A stretch of DNA of 64,000 nt from Dallia pectoralis (GCA_029465975.1 CM055749.1:13885641-13949640); one strand, 5' to 3'; counted from the stretch's first letter, positions 24,391 through 36,744 are shown. Notes: generated from the sequence alone by a model not told the origin. Program-made: numbers and translations.

Positions 24391-25441
24391 TAGGGCCCGA
24401 ATACTATTTTACAGACTTTGAATACTCCCTCGTGATTCTGAACGAGTATTCGAATACTATTAAACAACCATTAAAAACCCTTGACAATTAATGTTTCATA
24501 AATAAAGAATGTATAGCCTACTGGCGATTACATGAATCAATCTCTTCCCCTGAAACTTGCAAAGCTACTGAAAATGAGCTAAGTAAGGTTTACAAAAAGT
24601 CCGGCCACGAGATTGTGCGCACAAAAAATGTAATTTGTTGCTCAACGTTTTTGAAACAGCAACAACAATTAATTTAACAAGTTTTTATAGTCCACAAATT
24701 AAGCAAGTTTTAACAGAATAGTAGGCCAGTATTAACCAATAGTTATGGGATCGAAAACATGATGGGCAAAACAAAAAACAAGACAAGACACAGTGCATGA
24801 CAAACCATGTATAATTTTGATGTATTGGAAATTGCAAGTTTACCCCCTCTTTTCTCAGTGCAATGTCTGTGTTAGGGTCTAGGCATCTATGATACTATTA
24901 TAATTATTAAGCTATCTATCAAACCTGATGCTAACAGGTCAAACACAATGTGTAGAGCGTGAAAGCCTAGTTACCGAGCGATGCTCAGATAAGAATCAAT
25001 ATACTTACATGTTTGATATGATTCAACAAACTTGTCGTGTCTCCATGGTAAACCAATTTCTGGTTGCAAATTTGGCAATGATAATTTTTTTATCATCTGA
25101 TGATGTGAAACTCTTTGCCCGCTCCAGCTTCTCTAGACATGTGGGAAGTACACACTGAGGTGAGGCAAATCAGGTGATGTGGAAGCTTGTTATGCACATT
25201 ATGATACATTAAAATCAGCTAGATACTGTATATATTAAAAAAATTAACAATATCTCAATAGCTCAATCTAATATCTATAATAAAAGGCTTTAGCTGACGA
25301 TATGTATTGTAGTGTAGCCTACTAATGCAAAGTTCTGTTGAAAAAAGAATTACAAAAACAAAGCCTCCGAATACTGAAGTAAGATTCAAATACCAACTTA
25401 ATGAACAAATACTCAAATAGTCGAAGTATTCAGGTCACCCC
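24391..25441. mobile_element. hAT-type non-autonomous element, second copy
   Basis: It starts TAGGGCCCGAATACTATTTT and ends GTATTCAGGTCACCCCA. Internal blocks match the element at 21125, including CATTAAAAACCCTTGACAAT. The left terminus has lost about 3 bp and the target duplication is not clear. Confidence 0.55.
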
Positions 25442-27233
25442 AAGAGCATATTTAACATCCTTAACTATACTAGAGGCTACCTTTGTATCATAACGGTTTA
25501 TGTCAAGCGTGAATCTAATACACCTTTGCGCAGGGTGATAAGCGGGAAGCCATAAAAGGTAAATTGATAAATAAGCAAAAAAAGGATGTATAGTTAGTAC
25601 CATCAATCCCAGCTGGTTTGGCATCAGACTGCTGCATCTGTTCCCAATTTGTACCCCAATATGTTCGCAGCACACAAAGGCCAGCATGTCATTGACCAAA
25701 AGCAAAGCATCGCTAACCAACAGAAGAATGTTGAATGCTAAAAAAATCAAGAAGAAAAGTCTGTATTGTAGTTCTAACCGTAAACAAGTCCTGGAATTAA
25801 ATAAATGTCCGGAATGACCTACATTGTTTTACTTCTGGACAAGTCCTCCAAAGCCACAGCCTTAGCTGTTGGTCCTAGTGGCTTATTTGCAGTTCAAAGT
25901 ACCTATTCCAGTTTGTTGAATTGTATCCCACAGTGCATTCAAGGTCACCAATCCGGTGGTTATATAGTATTTACTGCAAGAATAGTGTCAGAAAAGATCT
26001 CCTCCAAGCGTGTATGTGCTGGATGGTATTTCCTGCTTGTGTAAGAGAGCAAAAATGATTGGCTAGATGGGATTTAGAATTGACTATCCTGATCCTTCTT
26101 GAAGTTGCGAGATGTTGTAGGAGTTGAATGAGACAAGACCATAGTGGGTATTCATGAAATTTGTAGTGAATTTTAATATCTCTAAAAATTAAAGTAAATG
26201 AATGGATCAAATTGTTAAGAGAAAAACAATGATGTTTAAGTATTGGCTACATATAAAATATTGTATTCTTAGAACCTGCAATGATTAATCCAGCTCACCA
26301 ACTGACTATGGACTACTGTAAACACATTGCGGAGACATTTTTTTTCAAAATAACTCCTGTCTTCTCTCTTTTCTAAAACCAAGAACATGCAGACAAGGTG
26401 TAATTTAATGGTCGAAGAATTCCATTTTTATTCTCAGATGGGCCTCTATATCTTGGTTGCTGCCTATTTTCCAGTTGTAATTGAGAGATGTGACATGATG
26501 GCTTGATGTTATCCAGGCAGCCAATCAGAATGGCTCCAGCCAGAGTAATGGGCAGATAACGTTACAGTGAGATGGCTGCAGGAGCCACAACCTATTCCCA
26601 CAACCCCATTGATGATAATGTCATATCTAAGAGCTAAAACATGAAAATGTGTCACACTTTATAGCAGTCTCAGTGGTTGGAAGACAGATGATACTACAGA
26701 AAATCTGATTCCAGACAAGCATCATAAAGAAAAAGCCATACAGTTTCCCCAAGGTGCTGTATTCATTCATCCATATCTCAACCAGATATCAGCACAAAAA
26801 TGCATGCCAGGCAAACAAATCAAACAGATCATACAAAAAGACAAACCACTTTCAACACAAAACGCAACATCATTTCAAAAGGAATACACTTTGCATTATG
26901 TCCAGAAATAGGGTTTTATCATCTGAATATAATACTATATCTTCTGAATATAATAAATCTCATTAGGTAGGAGATTAATCAAAACACAACCAAATTACAC
27001 AAAAATAGCCAGACAGTATACTAACCTTGATGAATGCATTTGAAAATTAAGTTAATTGATTTTTCACAGAAAAATTATATATAATCCTGTTTGTTTTCTG
27101 TCCTTTTTCTCCACCGATCTTTTGAAATGAAGCCATTCGTGGACACTACTTGCACATGTGACTGGCACTCATCATTGTCCTACATAATGATTACAACATG
27201 AGCTCTCTCTAAATCCAAATGCATTACAGCCGT
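25442..27233. other. Unassigned intronic stretch
   Basis: AT-rich, no recognised element or coding similarity. Confidence 0.6.
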
Positions 27234-27241
27234 GCTGCGAC

Positions 27242-28166
27242 TAGGGGTGGGACGATACAGGTACCTCACGATTCAATTCTGTGGCGATATGTGGTCCACG
27301 ATATGATAATATCACGATTCGCGATATCTACGATATTCAATATATTGGAAGAAATTTCATCAACGATATATCACGATATATGTGACTGAAAAGAAAAAGA
27401 AGGAATAAGGAAATAAGGAAATGTTATGCATTTATTAATGCCAACATTTCCAACATTGTGCAAAGAAATATGCATTTGCATAATAACTCACTGCCTCCTG
27501 GTCTTAAATGTAAACACTGTACATCTAGACAGATAAAAGTGCATGAACATTACAAAACAACATGAACATTAACATGTGTATAGTGATACTCTGTGCCCTC
27601 AGCGACCCAAAGGGGAGCTTTGCTTTGAACGCAGTAGTGATTGTCAGCTGACTTGGTTTGCCCTCATTATCACCTGAGAGTAGTTCACCGTGATAGCGAA
27701 CGAGGTGCATTTGCAGATTCGTAGTGTTGCTGTTATATTTTATCTTTGCAAAGCAGTTCTTGCAGATTGCATAGTCTTTATCCAGTGCCTTTCCGTCGAC
27801 TGTCTCGTAAAACCCGAAGTGTCTCCACACTTTAGAGTGGAAACTAGCGGGTGGGTCTTTGATTAGTTATTTATTGTTTTCCGCCATTCTTCTCGCTTCT
27901 CTTTTTTTCTGCAATTCTCTGTTGTTGTTAGTTAACTTGTGTTCTTCACCGGCCGCTGTTTGCGCCACTTTACCCCTATTTACTCGAACAGCGCCCCCCG
28001 CAAACAGAATGGTAGATATTGGGTAGTGACAGTGACACTGACAACGGGTAAATTAATCATTTTGTGTTGTAATAAAATATCGATATTGGGCGTTAGTGTA
28101 TCGATTATTTATTGCGACAGAGAGCACAACAATATATTGCAATATCGATTTTTTTTCCCACCCCTA
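27242..28166 (-). mobile_element. Internally deleted hAT transposon with BED zinc finger
   Basis: This 925-bp element starts TAGGGGTGGGACGATAC and ends TTTTCCCACCCCTA. It is flanked by a perfect 8-bp duplication GCTGCGAC (27234-27241 and 28167-28174), diagnostic of hAT. The minus strand carries the N-terminal BED zinc finger of the transposase; the RNase H-like catalytic domain is missing. Confidence 0.9.
27525..27884 (-). pseudogene. hAT transposase BED-finger fragment (ZBED-like)
   Basis: On the minus strand the frame reads SKVWRHFGFYE, then ICKNCFAKIKY and TTNLQMHLVRYH. It therefore has the BED pattern of an aromatic W...F start, C-x2-C and H-x4-H. Upstream, MAENNK followed by one stop codon marks the likely original start near 27884. 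After the finger the frame runs about 50 more residues without matching a catalytic domain. Such fragments bind DNA in intact transposases; here it is a remnant inside a deleted element. Confidence 0.75.
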
Positions 28167-28174
28167 GCTGCGAC

Positions 28175-30295
28175 GCCATGAGACTTGTGCTTTACACATT
28201 TTGTTTTGTTATATTATTAAACATAAAGCGGTCTCATACTTTATAAATTAGTATTTTCTTGCTGCGTCTCGTGTACACCCAACTTATCAATAGTGACATT
28301 TGTTGCAAAAAAAGTATTTGTATTTGTATAATAAATGGTCCTTACCTGCAAGCCTTGAGCATTCCCACACAGCAACAATCATTAGTTTCCATATTGGTGC
28401 TAAGAATTATTTCCTGTCTCATTTAAATATTATCCTCTTTTCAGGACCAAAATAATTGTTTGTCAATGACTGACTGTCATTCCCTTGTAAATGTGCTGCA
28501 TATTTGAAAGTGAATCTCAAGGCTATAGGAGTACTGGCAAATTAAACAAGCACGCACAAGGTTGCATTTGCTCAAATTTCGATAATCTGTCTGATCCGAT
28601 CCTCTAAATCCTCTGACGAAAAAATATAAATCAAGCATCAGATAACAAGTAATCATTACATCTAAAAGTGAGTCATGAAAAATGTGTTTAGCTTGGCAAC
28701 CTCTTAGAGGTACAAGCATGAGTTGTGTGAACACAGAGCTAACAACAAAAATATAAAAATGCTGAAGTCAGAACATTATAAGAAATAATATAAACGGTTG
28801 TTTAGAAGCTGCTTCGAAAAAAAAATTATATTTGTGACGATCTTGATGTTATATAGAAAATGTTTCACAATTAAAATGTGTTATTATAAAAATTGTTAGA
28901 AAACCAAGATGCAGCATGGTTAATACATTATCATCACCTGACAAATGTACTTTGAACTATGATATGAAATACCAGTCAAGAAATATTATAAAAAATGAAA
29001 ATGATGTACAGCATAAACACAATTGAAAGCACCTAAAACCCCTTTGTCATTCACCACCAAAAATAAAATAAAATCATTGACAGCCATAAATAGACAGATG
29101 GTCATTGACCTAAAAATTAGGCAAAGTCACTAGTCAGATAAATAAGTCAGTTGTTTGTGACGCAACAACACAGGATGTGTTCAATAACACGCGATTGATA
29201 CCTGGCATCACATAACCATAAGTGTTTTTAAAGACAGTGGATATTTGAACATGAACATCTGTGGGCTGAAGAGGGTTGTTGTTGGTGACGTTTGTAGATA
29301 CCTGGTCTATTTCACTAATGGGCCATAGCTGCTAGCGACATTAGCACGCTAGCTTTGAGTAAACAGGGTTAGCAGGCTAGCTTGTTTGTTATACTATGTT
29401 ATTGAGGTGATATTTTTGCTATGCTGTTATACTATTACATTTGTCAATCCAATTATACACTTGTTTGCATTATCAAGGTGTTGTTGGGTGAAGTGCATGC
29501 CTATGTTGACTGCAATATCTTAAACGCATATCCCCCACTGATAAAAGCTAGCCTATATGGATTTGCCTATACACAATATTTTTTCCTCAAAAAAATTTTC
29601 GCGGTTCAAGAGCACTGCCAACATCTCCGCCTGGGTACAATAACACCCACAACCAAGTCTCCATGGCACATATATTAGCCGCCCCATCTACCCCTGCAGT
29701 CTGAAACCACCTACAGCAGTCAACCAAGCCAGAATTATTCTAAGCTTAATCTTAATATTTAAAATGATATATATTCCATAGTGACATCACTGTTTTACAC
29801 TATTTCATGATCTCATACTAATTCTAGTCATAAAATAGATTACCGTTTCAGTTTGCCCAGATTAGCTAGATTCACGTTCTATTCTGTCCAGACAAACAGC
29901 AGAATTTATGAACAGGAAAGCATGGCTTAAAGGTTTAAGTTCCACACAGAGTGCAGGATCCACAGAGCTACAATCCCAAAATGGACCTTTGCATATGTTC
30001 TTGAATTACCAACGTGCTGTAGGACAAAGTACAGGCCCATGTTTACTACATCCATCTCCACTGACAAAGCTTGAATCTATTTCGCTTGGCTAGAATGTGG
30101 GAGATTACCAATATGGCTTTGCAATATCATTAAAATGCCTGTCTGTTCTAGTGTTATAAAGTCATGGTAATTACCAAATACATATTTCCACTGGCTACTA
30201 GGTATCTCTTGGCCCATAAATAGCTGCTCTTCAAGTCCCCTTCTCAGGCTCACAACATTAACTTCGTCCCACATGCCAGTTGAACTAGGCTTGCC
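28175..30295. other. Unassigned intronic stretch
   Basis: AT-rich without recognised termini. The frame at 29421-29678 has no family resemblance. Confidence 0.6.
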
Positions 30296-30423
30296 TTAAA
30301 GAGCCACTTCACCGATTTTGCATTTAGCTTTGTATCAGTAGACAAATGGTAGTATTTTCCAATGACCCTCCTCCCACCCCTCAACTCCATCTGATAAGAG
30401 GCATATCTTGATTTTAGGTCAGG

Positions 30424-30478
30424 AAAAAATCCTCCAATGACGTAAAATGACGATTTTTACGTCATTGGAGGATTTTTT
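30424..30478. repeat. 24-bp perfect inverted repeat with CRE-like cores
   Basis: Left arm AAAAAATCCTCCAATGACGT followed by AAAA; right arm its exact complement, with a 7-bp loop. Each arm contains TGACGTAA, a CRE/ATF-like site. It sits between the transposon end and the cargo gene, so it could be subterminal structure or promoter sequence. Confidence 0.85.
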
Positions 30479-31110
30479 AAAAGAGGCTGTAAACTACAGA
30501 CAGAAGTAGACGCTACTTCCACATTTTTTCAACCCGCCCATATGGGGTGGGGCCTCGTCACAGATTCTCAAAACAGTTGTCAGCCATCTTGTAGCTAAGC
30601 TAACCCGATGTTGCTTGTATAGGGAGAAATGCGAGTTTTAGACAACACAATGGCAGAATGTAATTGTGAAGACGAAATGGAAGGGATTTTGAAGATCTGT
30701 TGCGCGAATCCGATGTTCGTGGCTGCCTGTACGAGCCGCAATACAGCGAAACACAGTTGCGGTTGACGGAGGAACAAGAGGCTGCTGCTGCAGAGGAGCG
30801 AAGCTTGCCTGGCGGTCATGAGGAAGAGCCCGTTCAGAGTCGAGCTGGGGCAGACTGGTGGTGCCAGTGCTCTCGCTGTGCGCCTATGGACACAGATAGA
30901 GTCCCGCTACTGTTGTGAATTTCAGCAATGCCATTTTCTTCTTGAAGAAATAACTGAACCTGCATTAGATACGGGACCGCCAGCATGCGTAATAGAGCAC
31001 CCCAGCTTTGATCCACACAAGTTTTTGAAACTTATTTCAGGATTCCGAAGGTCAATTGGAAACGCCAGCCAAAGCCTGCAGGGACAAACGGACGCTTCCG
31101 TATAAGTGAG

Positions 31111-32012
31111 TAGGGCTGGATGATTAATCGAAACGTAATCGAAACCGAAATTCAGAGCCTATAACCGAGGTAATTTTACCATGTCGGTTATTTTGTTTTT
31201 TTAATCCTATTAATATTTCCGCCCACTGTGTGTTAATGTACTTTCCCCTTTAAACATATTACCGCGTGTGTAGTCACGTGGCTCCGCCCCGTCCAGTCTG
31301 CGACATAGAAGCAACATGGAGGAGAACTCAAAAACAGCGTCAACTCAGCAACACGAGCCGCTGGTTCCAAAGAAACACGCAGTGTCCGTCATTTGGGCAT
31401 ATTTTGGCTTCAATAAAGACGACACCGAATAAACTCATGTCAAATGCCAACACTGCAAGAAAAACTGTTATAGCGACCAAAGGTAATACCAGCAATCTGT
31501 GTCAACACTTGGAGCGGAATCACATGACCGAATATGAACAGTGCATGGCTCAAAAAAAGAGAGAGACTGACAAACGCCCAGCAACAAGTGCCTCCAACAA
31601 GTTATATTTTACTTTTAATTATGGCAATATTTACAGTAATTTTTGTTTACAAAAAGAACTATTTTTAAAAGTTCTTTATTTTCTACATTTTTTGTAAACT
31701 TTCTTATAAAACTTTCTTATACTTTTTTATAAGACGTTTTTATTTCAAGCATTGTATGCTTTGTTTGATTCAATTGTTTGAAATGTTTAAGAAATAAGCA
31801 TTAATAATAGCTATCAGTGTTTCCTTATTTTAGAATCACAAAGATAGGATTATGCACTTATTCATAAGAAAAAATAACTGTGAACTAATTTTCAGTATAA
31901 GCCCTGCCAGTGGTGAGAATTTTTTTTGTTAAATAATCGTTCAATAATCGTAATCGAGGTAAATTCTTCGATTAATCGCGATTATGATTTTAGCTAAAAT
32001 CGTCCAGCCCTA
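31111..32012 (+). mobile_element. hAT element nested in the cargo-gene intron
   Basis: This 902-bp element starts TAGGGCTGGATGATTAATCG and ends AAATCGTCCAGCCCTA. It is flanked by a perfect 8-bp duplication TAAGTGAG (31103-31110 and 32013-32020). It therefore inserted after the TTAA element, just inside the donor-side end of that element's intron. Confidence 0.9.
31316..31600 (+). pseudogene. BED-finger transposase fragment of nested hAT, frameshifted
   Basis: From ATG at about 31316 the frame reads MEENSK..., VIWAYFGFNKDD, then a stop, then VKCQHCKK. The histidine half, TSNLCQHLERNH, is in a different frame. Together they outline a BED zinc finger (W..F, C-x2-C, H-x4-H) broken by one stop and one frameshift. 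The catalytic domain is absent. Confidence 0.65.
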
Positions 32013-32914
32013 TAAGTGAGTATTTATTTGTTGTTCACGTCAGTTCGCTGAGCTATCGGTTATATTTACATATATGCTAGCTAGCCTATTGGAGGTGCAA
32101 ATAGCTTGCGCTGCTAACATTGTGCTTATTGTTTTCAGACAATATCGCCTAACAGCCTACCGTCATTTCGTGGAATGGGTCCTGCAAGGAGAGAGACTGG
32201 GGAAAGGCTATATCGTCTTGTTTTGCCTGCCTGTGTTGTTCAGGACATCAGACAGAGATTTCCAGCTAGTGACGGACAATACTGTGGCTATCAAGAAACT
32301 GCTGAAGCTCTGGAAGAGCTATGAGTGTGAAATTGTTTATATTATGTTTAAAAACAATAAAAGTTCAAAGTTTATAATGTATTACTTTGATTTACAAAAG
32401 AGTACAGGGAAATATGAAGAAATGTATATACTTTTATTAATTACAAATATTCTCGGAACTTGGGGTGGTTGATACTAGCCCGCAGCCACTGTTTGCACCG
32501 CTCTAAATGTTCAACGGGAAAACGATGGAAACTAACTACATGTCCTTTCCTTGTGTTGGATGTACATCACGGTACAACACAAGGCTAGTATTTAAATTAC
32601 TTTATCAAGACACTCGTCACGGATACTCATGTTAACCGGTGTCTTCTGTTTTCCAGTCAATTAGCTAGTAGCTAGTCTTCCCTTCTGCCTGCCCTCTCGA
32701 GCCGGTAGGTGTGGCTTGGGAGTGGACTCGTAGAGCAGCAAAACAAGTGCATTCTGGGATTTGGTGTATTTCATCCACATGAGCCAAAAACACATTTTAA
32801 TCTTTTTCTCTGCCTAGATGGCACCAATTTCAAAAATGCTTTCACATTTCTACTACATAAGTGACCACGATAAGTGAGAAAAAATATGTTTTTTTCGGTG
32901 AAGTTGCCCTTTAA

Positions 32915-33914
32915 CATGATCTCATATCCCTTTTGAATATGGCATGAACACAACCAGTCATTATCTTTTAATCTGATTGTCGAAGAATCATTTTAAATAA
33001 TGTATTCGGCTTCGCATATCTATTCAAACCAAACACCAGCATGTGAATGATCCAATGTGCAACCTTTGCTTGTGGCTAAATGAAACAGTCCGGAAAAACT
33101 ATCCAAACTATCAAAACAACAGATCGTTACATTATGTAGCCTCTTTAAGTTATGCTGTCAGGCCAGAAAAACGGATGATTGCTGAACTATTCTGTAATAT
33201 TTTGGACAAACACCATCAGATACGTGGGCTACATATACCGAGATGGAGAGTTGTCATGTGCTCGGATGCATGTAGCTTTATCTTGGTACAGCACTCTACT
33301 TGGTGTTTTTACATGTTTTAGGGGAAATTGTTTCCTGTTTCATCCTGCTCTGCTGAGTAGGATCTGTCAACAGCATGAACCACATGTCACCACGTCTCTA
33401 AACATGTTCCTATGGGAAGAGGGTTTAAAGCGTCAAAAGTGCCGCAAGGATGAAATGAATGTTGCCCTGGCCCTTCCCGTCCTCATATAGTGGAAGGATA
33501 TCAAACATGAGGCTCAAAGCTTCAGTCTGTGGTAGGCCTCAAAGTAGGGGATTACATTATTTGCATCTCGGCTAATCCCTCTTTTCTAATAGCATTTCTC
33601 GGATGCCATGTCAACAGACAGTGAACACGCCCCTGGACTAAAGCGGAGATAAAGAGGATACTGTAACAATCGGATTCCTCTCATGCCCGTGGAACACGTC
33701 CAATCCCATAATAGTACCACACACAGCTTTTGTCCTGCCGACATGCATATATAATTACGCTCATAAAGTCAAGTCAGAGAAGCCCTTGATCACCTTCAAT
33801 CCATTGATGGCAAATATGGGCATGCTTTCAATAAATACTTTTCCATCCTATAAAGATATTGCAGAAAACAAGATTACCAGACAGGACAGAAAAGACTGAA
33901 TTTAGCATTTTCAC
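32915..33914. other. Unassigned intronic stretch
   Basis: Nothing recognised. Confidence 0.55.
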
Positions 33915-34410
33915 ATTTAAAGGTCGGAAGTTTACATACACCTACACACCAAATGCATTTAAACTGAAATTTCCCAATTCCTGCCATTTAATCCTATTAA
34001 ATATTCCATCGTTAATCACTTAGGGTCACCACTTTATTGAGTAAGTAGAGTAAGTAGAGTAATAGTATAGAGAATGATTAATTTATTATTTTCATACTTT
34101 CATCACAGTCCCAGTGGGTCAAAAGTCTGGGTCCGATGATGGGTCAGATCTCCCATTAGCAACCAAGCTTTAACTTCCAGACAGATATCCACATAATTTT
34201 CCTTTCTCATGATGACATCTATTTTGCGAAGAGTCTTTCCCGCAGCAAAGCACCCCCCACAACATGATGCTACCGCCTTTAAAAAGCATCTTAAGACCCC
34301 GTGGAATAGTCATACAGTGAATTATAGTGAAATAATCTGTCTGTAAACAATCACTACAAAAATGACTTGTGTTATGCACAAGATTGAAGTCCTAACCGAC
34401 TTTCCAACAT
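33915..34410 (-). mobile_element. Sleeping Beauty-like Tc1 remnant, internally deleted
   Basis: The left end GGTCGGAAGTTTACATACAC is a Sleeping Beauty/SALT-type terminal sequence. The interior has GCAGCAAAGCACCCCCCACA and ACATGATGCTACCGCC, the complement of the conserved GGS-MLWGC-type transposase segment. It ends near GCACAAGATTGAAGTCCTAA. About two thirds of the element is missing. Confidence 0.75.
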
Positions 34411-34445
34411 GAAATCTCTGGGTTGGTTGAAAATGAGTTTTAATG

Positions 34446-34814
34446 TGTCACGAGTGGTGTACATTAGGTTCCCACACCGAGGATTTTAGTGGGGTGCACA
34501 CTTTCTTTTTGGTGGATTTGTTTTAACTGTGCACAGCTGTTTTCAATTAGGTGATTTGCTTTGCTATTTAGTCATCTGGGTTTAGTGCACGGTGCTTAGC
34601 ATTGTTATATGTTATTTCCTTTATATTGGTGTTATTTACTGGTAAACTGTTTGTATGTATTTAGTAAGACGCACTGTTACCCCAATTTGGTTTACATTCA
34701 GTTTAGTTTCCCCGTTCGATGTTCCGTGTTTGTTTTATGTAAATATTTACTACGAACGGTTTATATTCGCTTAGCGCTTGGCTCATTCCTGCACTACACC
34801 TGGGAAGCGTGACA
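34446..34814 (+). mobile_element. Solo LTR, gypsy-like
   Basis: This 369-bp element starts TGTCACGAGTGG and ends GAAGCGTGACA. The flanks TAATG and AAATG differ at one base. It is the same family as 4019 and 10557 (shared blocks listed there). Confidence 0.75.
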
Positions 34815-34849
34815 AAATGACTTCAACACGAGTGCGTGTAAACTGTAAC

Positions 34850-35397
34850 TGTACATTGCCATCCAAAATTATTGCACCCATACGTATGCTGAGCAAAAAA
34901 GCTTTAAACAATGACATTGTCACTCACAAGCTTGACCTTACTCTAAAAATAGTAGAGAAGTCACACCTACTTTTAATTATTTTAGCTATTAGTATTCCTC
35001 AATGGGTTATTTGTAATTTCTTGTTTCACTGCAGTGTCATTATTAGGTGACGTGAAAATCCCTCAGTTATCCATCATCGTGGGAAGGTCAAAAAAGACAC
35101 AAATTAAATGAGACAGGAGGTTGATAACCTTTATAAAATAGACTTTGTTTCAATCTTGGTGCCACCTCATCTCCAGTAAAAAAACTGAATTAGAAATCTC
35201 CTCCACGCTAATAAGCTGTTGGGACATCTTTCCAGATGGAAGCCTCAAATCTGATCAAGACGTAAACATTAGCATCTGGAGTTCTCTGAACCTTGATATG
35301 AAAACTGTGTATTTTCATCACATTTTTTAGATATTTTTTCACAGCCTTTTTTGCTCACCTTTACCAAGGGGTCCAATAAATCAGAATGGCACTGTAT
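34850..35397. mobile_element. Tc1-like MITE / internally deleted element
   Basis: The left end TACATTGCCATCCAAAATTA and the right end TAAATCAGAATGGCACTGTA give an imperfect inverted repeat of a CAGTGCCAT Tc1 family. The 548-bp interior has no transposase. Confidence 0.6.
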
Positions 35398-36370
35398 ATG
35401 ACAGCTCCTTGACATATTTTTTGGTGTGCTGTTTCAATGTAAGAATACCATATGAACACTGCCCTGTTTACAAATCAATATACACGCAGCTAACCTGTGT
35501 ATATTTGTTAAACATACTGTATGATGAAGTCCTTTAAAGGCTAATTTGGTGCAAGTCTGAACTGTCAATATGGCCTTGTGACCACAGAGTTGGCAGAGGT
35601 CTACTGCACACAACTCTGATGTAATGTTTACTGCAGCACAGTTGGTTTTACCTCCCTGTTAACCTGCGTGTTTCGTCCGCTCAGAGCCCCCCCAGGGCAT
35701 AAAATCAAAACATACTTCCATTACTGGATATCAACATCAAGATGAGTACATTTCTCCTCCCACTATCACCGTATCAATCACCCTCACCACAACCCCTCCC
35801 CTCAACACCCCCAAACCCCCCCCGTTACTCTCCCATCTCACCCTCACCCTCTCTCACCGTGCACTTCTCTCTCCACATCTCTTTCTCTCCACCTCTGCAG
35901 TGTCTGTGCAGATTGAGTCAACTGTTAAGATGCTGTGTGATCATCTAATCTGCTGAGGGGAACCACCCAGCTTCCAGCTCAGTTGGATCTTTCTCTTGTT
36001 CTGCCTCTGCTCTCATTGCACTGTTGCCAGGTTACAGATAACAGTAACACTGCAGAGCGATGAGCCCCTGAGCCCCCATTCTTCCTGCTCCCACAGAGAC
36101 CTGACCAAATACACAAAGTTAACCCAACAATGTGCTACATTACTGTAACTGCCTGCACCGCAGACTGACACTAAAGTACAGGGCCTAGCAACGCTCTGAC
36201 CCAAACTAATAGATAAAGCCTAGGCAAGGATTTCCCCAGTGGTAAGAATTGTCGATTTAATTGTTAGCCTGTAAATAAAATAGACTGTATACATGTTAGT
36301 ATAATATGATTAACTGTTCAGATTTTGACTTAACAACCACTGAGCAAAAACGGATTATATCATAATAATA
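35398..36370. other. Unassigned stretch with C-rich patch
   Basis: CCCT/CACC-rich low complexity at about 35755-35900; otherwise nothing recognised. Confidence 0.55.
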
Positions 36371-36739
36371 TGTCACATACCCAGGTCAGGTGTAGGCTCA
36401 GAAGAAGGAAGCCAGGCACAGAATCAGCTAGCGCTTGGTGGTACATCCAAATTAAACTTGCAATGCAGCCCATTCAAAGTTCTCTTCACAAAGGAAGGAC
36501 AATATATATTTAATTGAAGCCCACAACTGGCACAGGTAACACATAGCAATTCAACACAAAGACACAACTAAACTCAGGGGACCTATATACTCTTAATAAT
36601 GAAGGGATGGACACCAGGTGTGCGCAATGACAAGACAATAATGTGATGGGAGGAACAGTGGTGCTAGAAGACTGGTGAGGAGAAACGCTGAAGCCCGCCT
36701 GCAGATGGCGGTAGAGCAGCTTCGGAGGGGGCCGTGACA
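36371..36739 (-). mobile_element. Solo LTR, related TGTCAC...GTGACA type
   Basis: This 369-bp element starts TGTCACATACCCAGG and ends GGGCCGTGACA. On the minus strand it has a TATATA stretch, GCGCACACCTGG and AATTAAAT before the end. The flanks TAATA and ATATA are an imperfect duplication. It is related to, but divergent from, the other three LTRs. Confidence 0.65.
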
Positions 36740-36744
36740 ATATA

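Larger units (their letters stand above)
30650..32324 (+). pseudogene. P2X7 C-terminal (ballast/cysteine-rich) domain-like gene, decayed
   Basis: Exon A (about 30650-31100) encodes, across frameshifts, ...YEPQYSE..., then DWWCQCSRCAPMDTD, then ESRYCCEFQQC and CVIEHPSFD. This cysteine pattern and order match the zinc-binding intracellular C-terminal domain of P2X7 (WC-x-C-x2-C, CC, ITEHP-like). A donor-like TTCC|GTATAAG ends it. The acceptor ttgttttcag at 32138 starts exon B, which encodes LTAYRHFVEWVL and, one frame away, RLVLPACVVQDIRQRFP, matching the family's AYRxF...VIPxCxVxxIRxxFP end. At least three frameshifts make it non-functional. It is likely transposon cargo, not the channel gene: no pore or transmembrane part is present. 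Confidence 0.7.
30300..32910. mobile_element. TTAA-flanked DNA transposon (Kolobok/TTAAAGGRR-like) with P2X7-type cargo
   Basis: The left end TTAA-AGAGCCACTTCACCGA (TTAA at 30296-30299) and the right end TCGGTGAAGTTGCCCT-TTAA (32911-32914) form a terminal inverted repeat AGRGCMACTTCACCGA with TTAA duplications. TTAA targets with TTAAAGG-type ends are known from the Kolobok/T2 group; that assignment is by inference. The interior carries a hairpin (30424-30478), a decayed gene (30650-32324) and a nested hAT (31111-32012). I see no transposase domain, so it was probably mobilised in trans. Confidence 0.8.

Noticed and set aside
30818..32472. A functional P2X7 receptor gene
   Set aside because: Only C-terminal-domain-like sequence is present, broken by several frameshifts, and it sits inside transposon ends.
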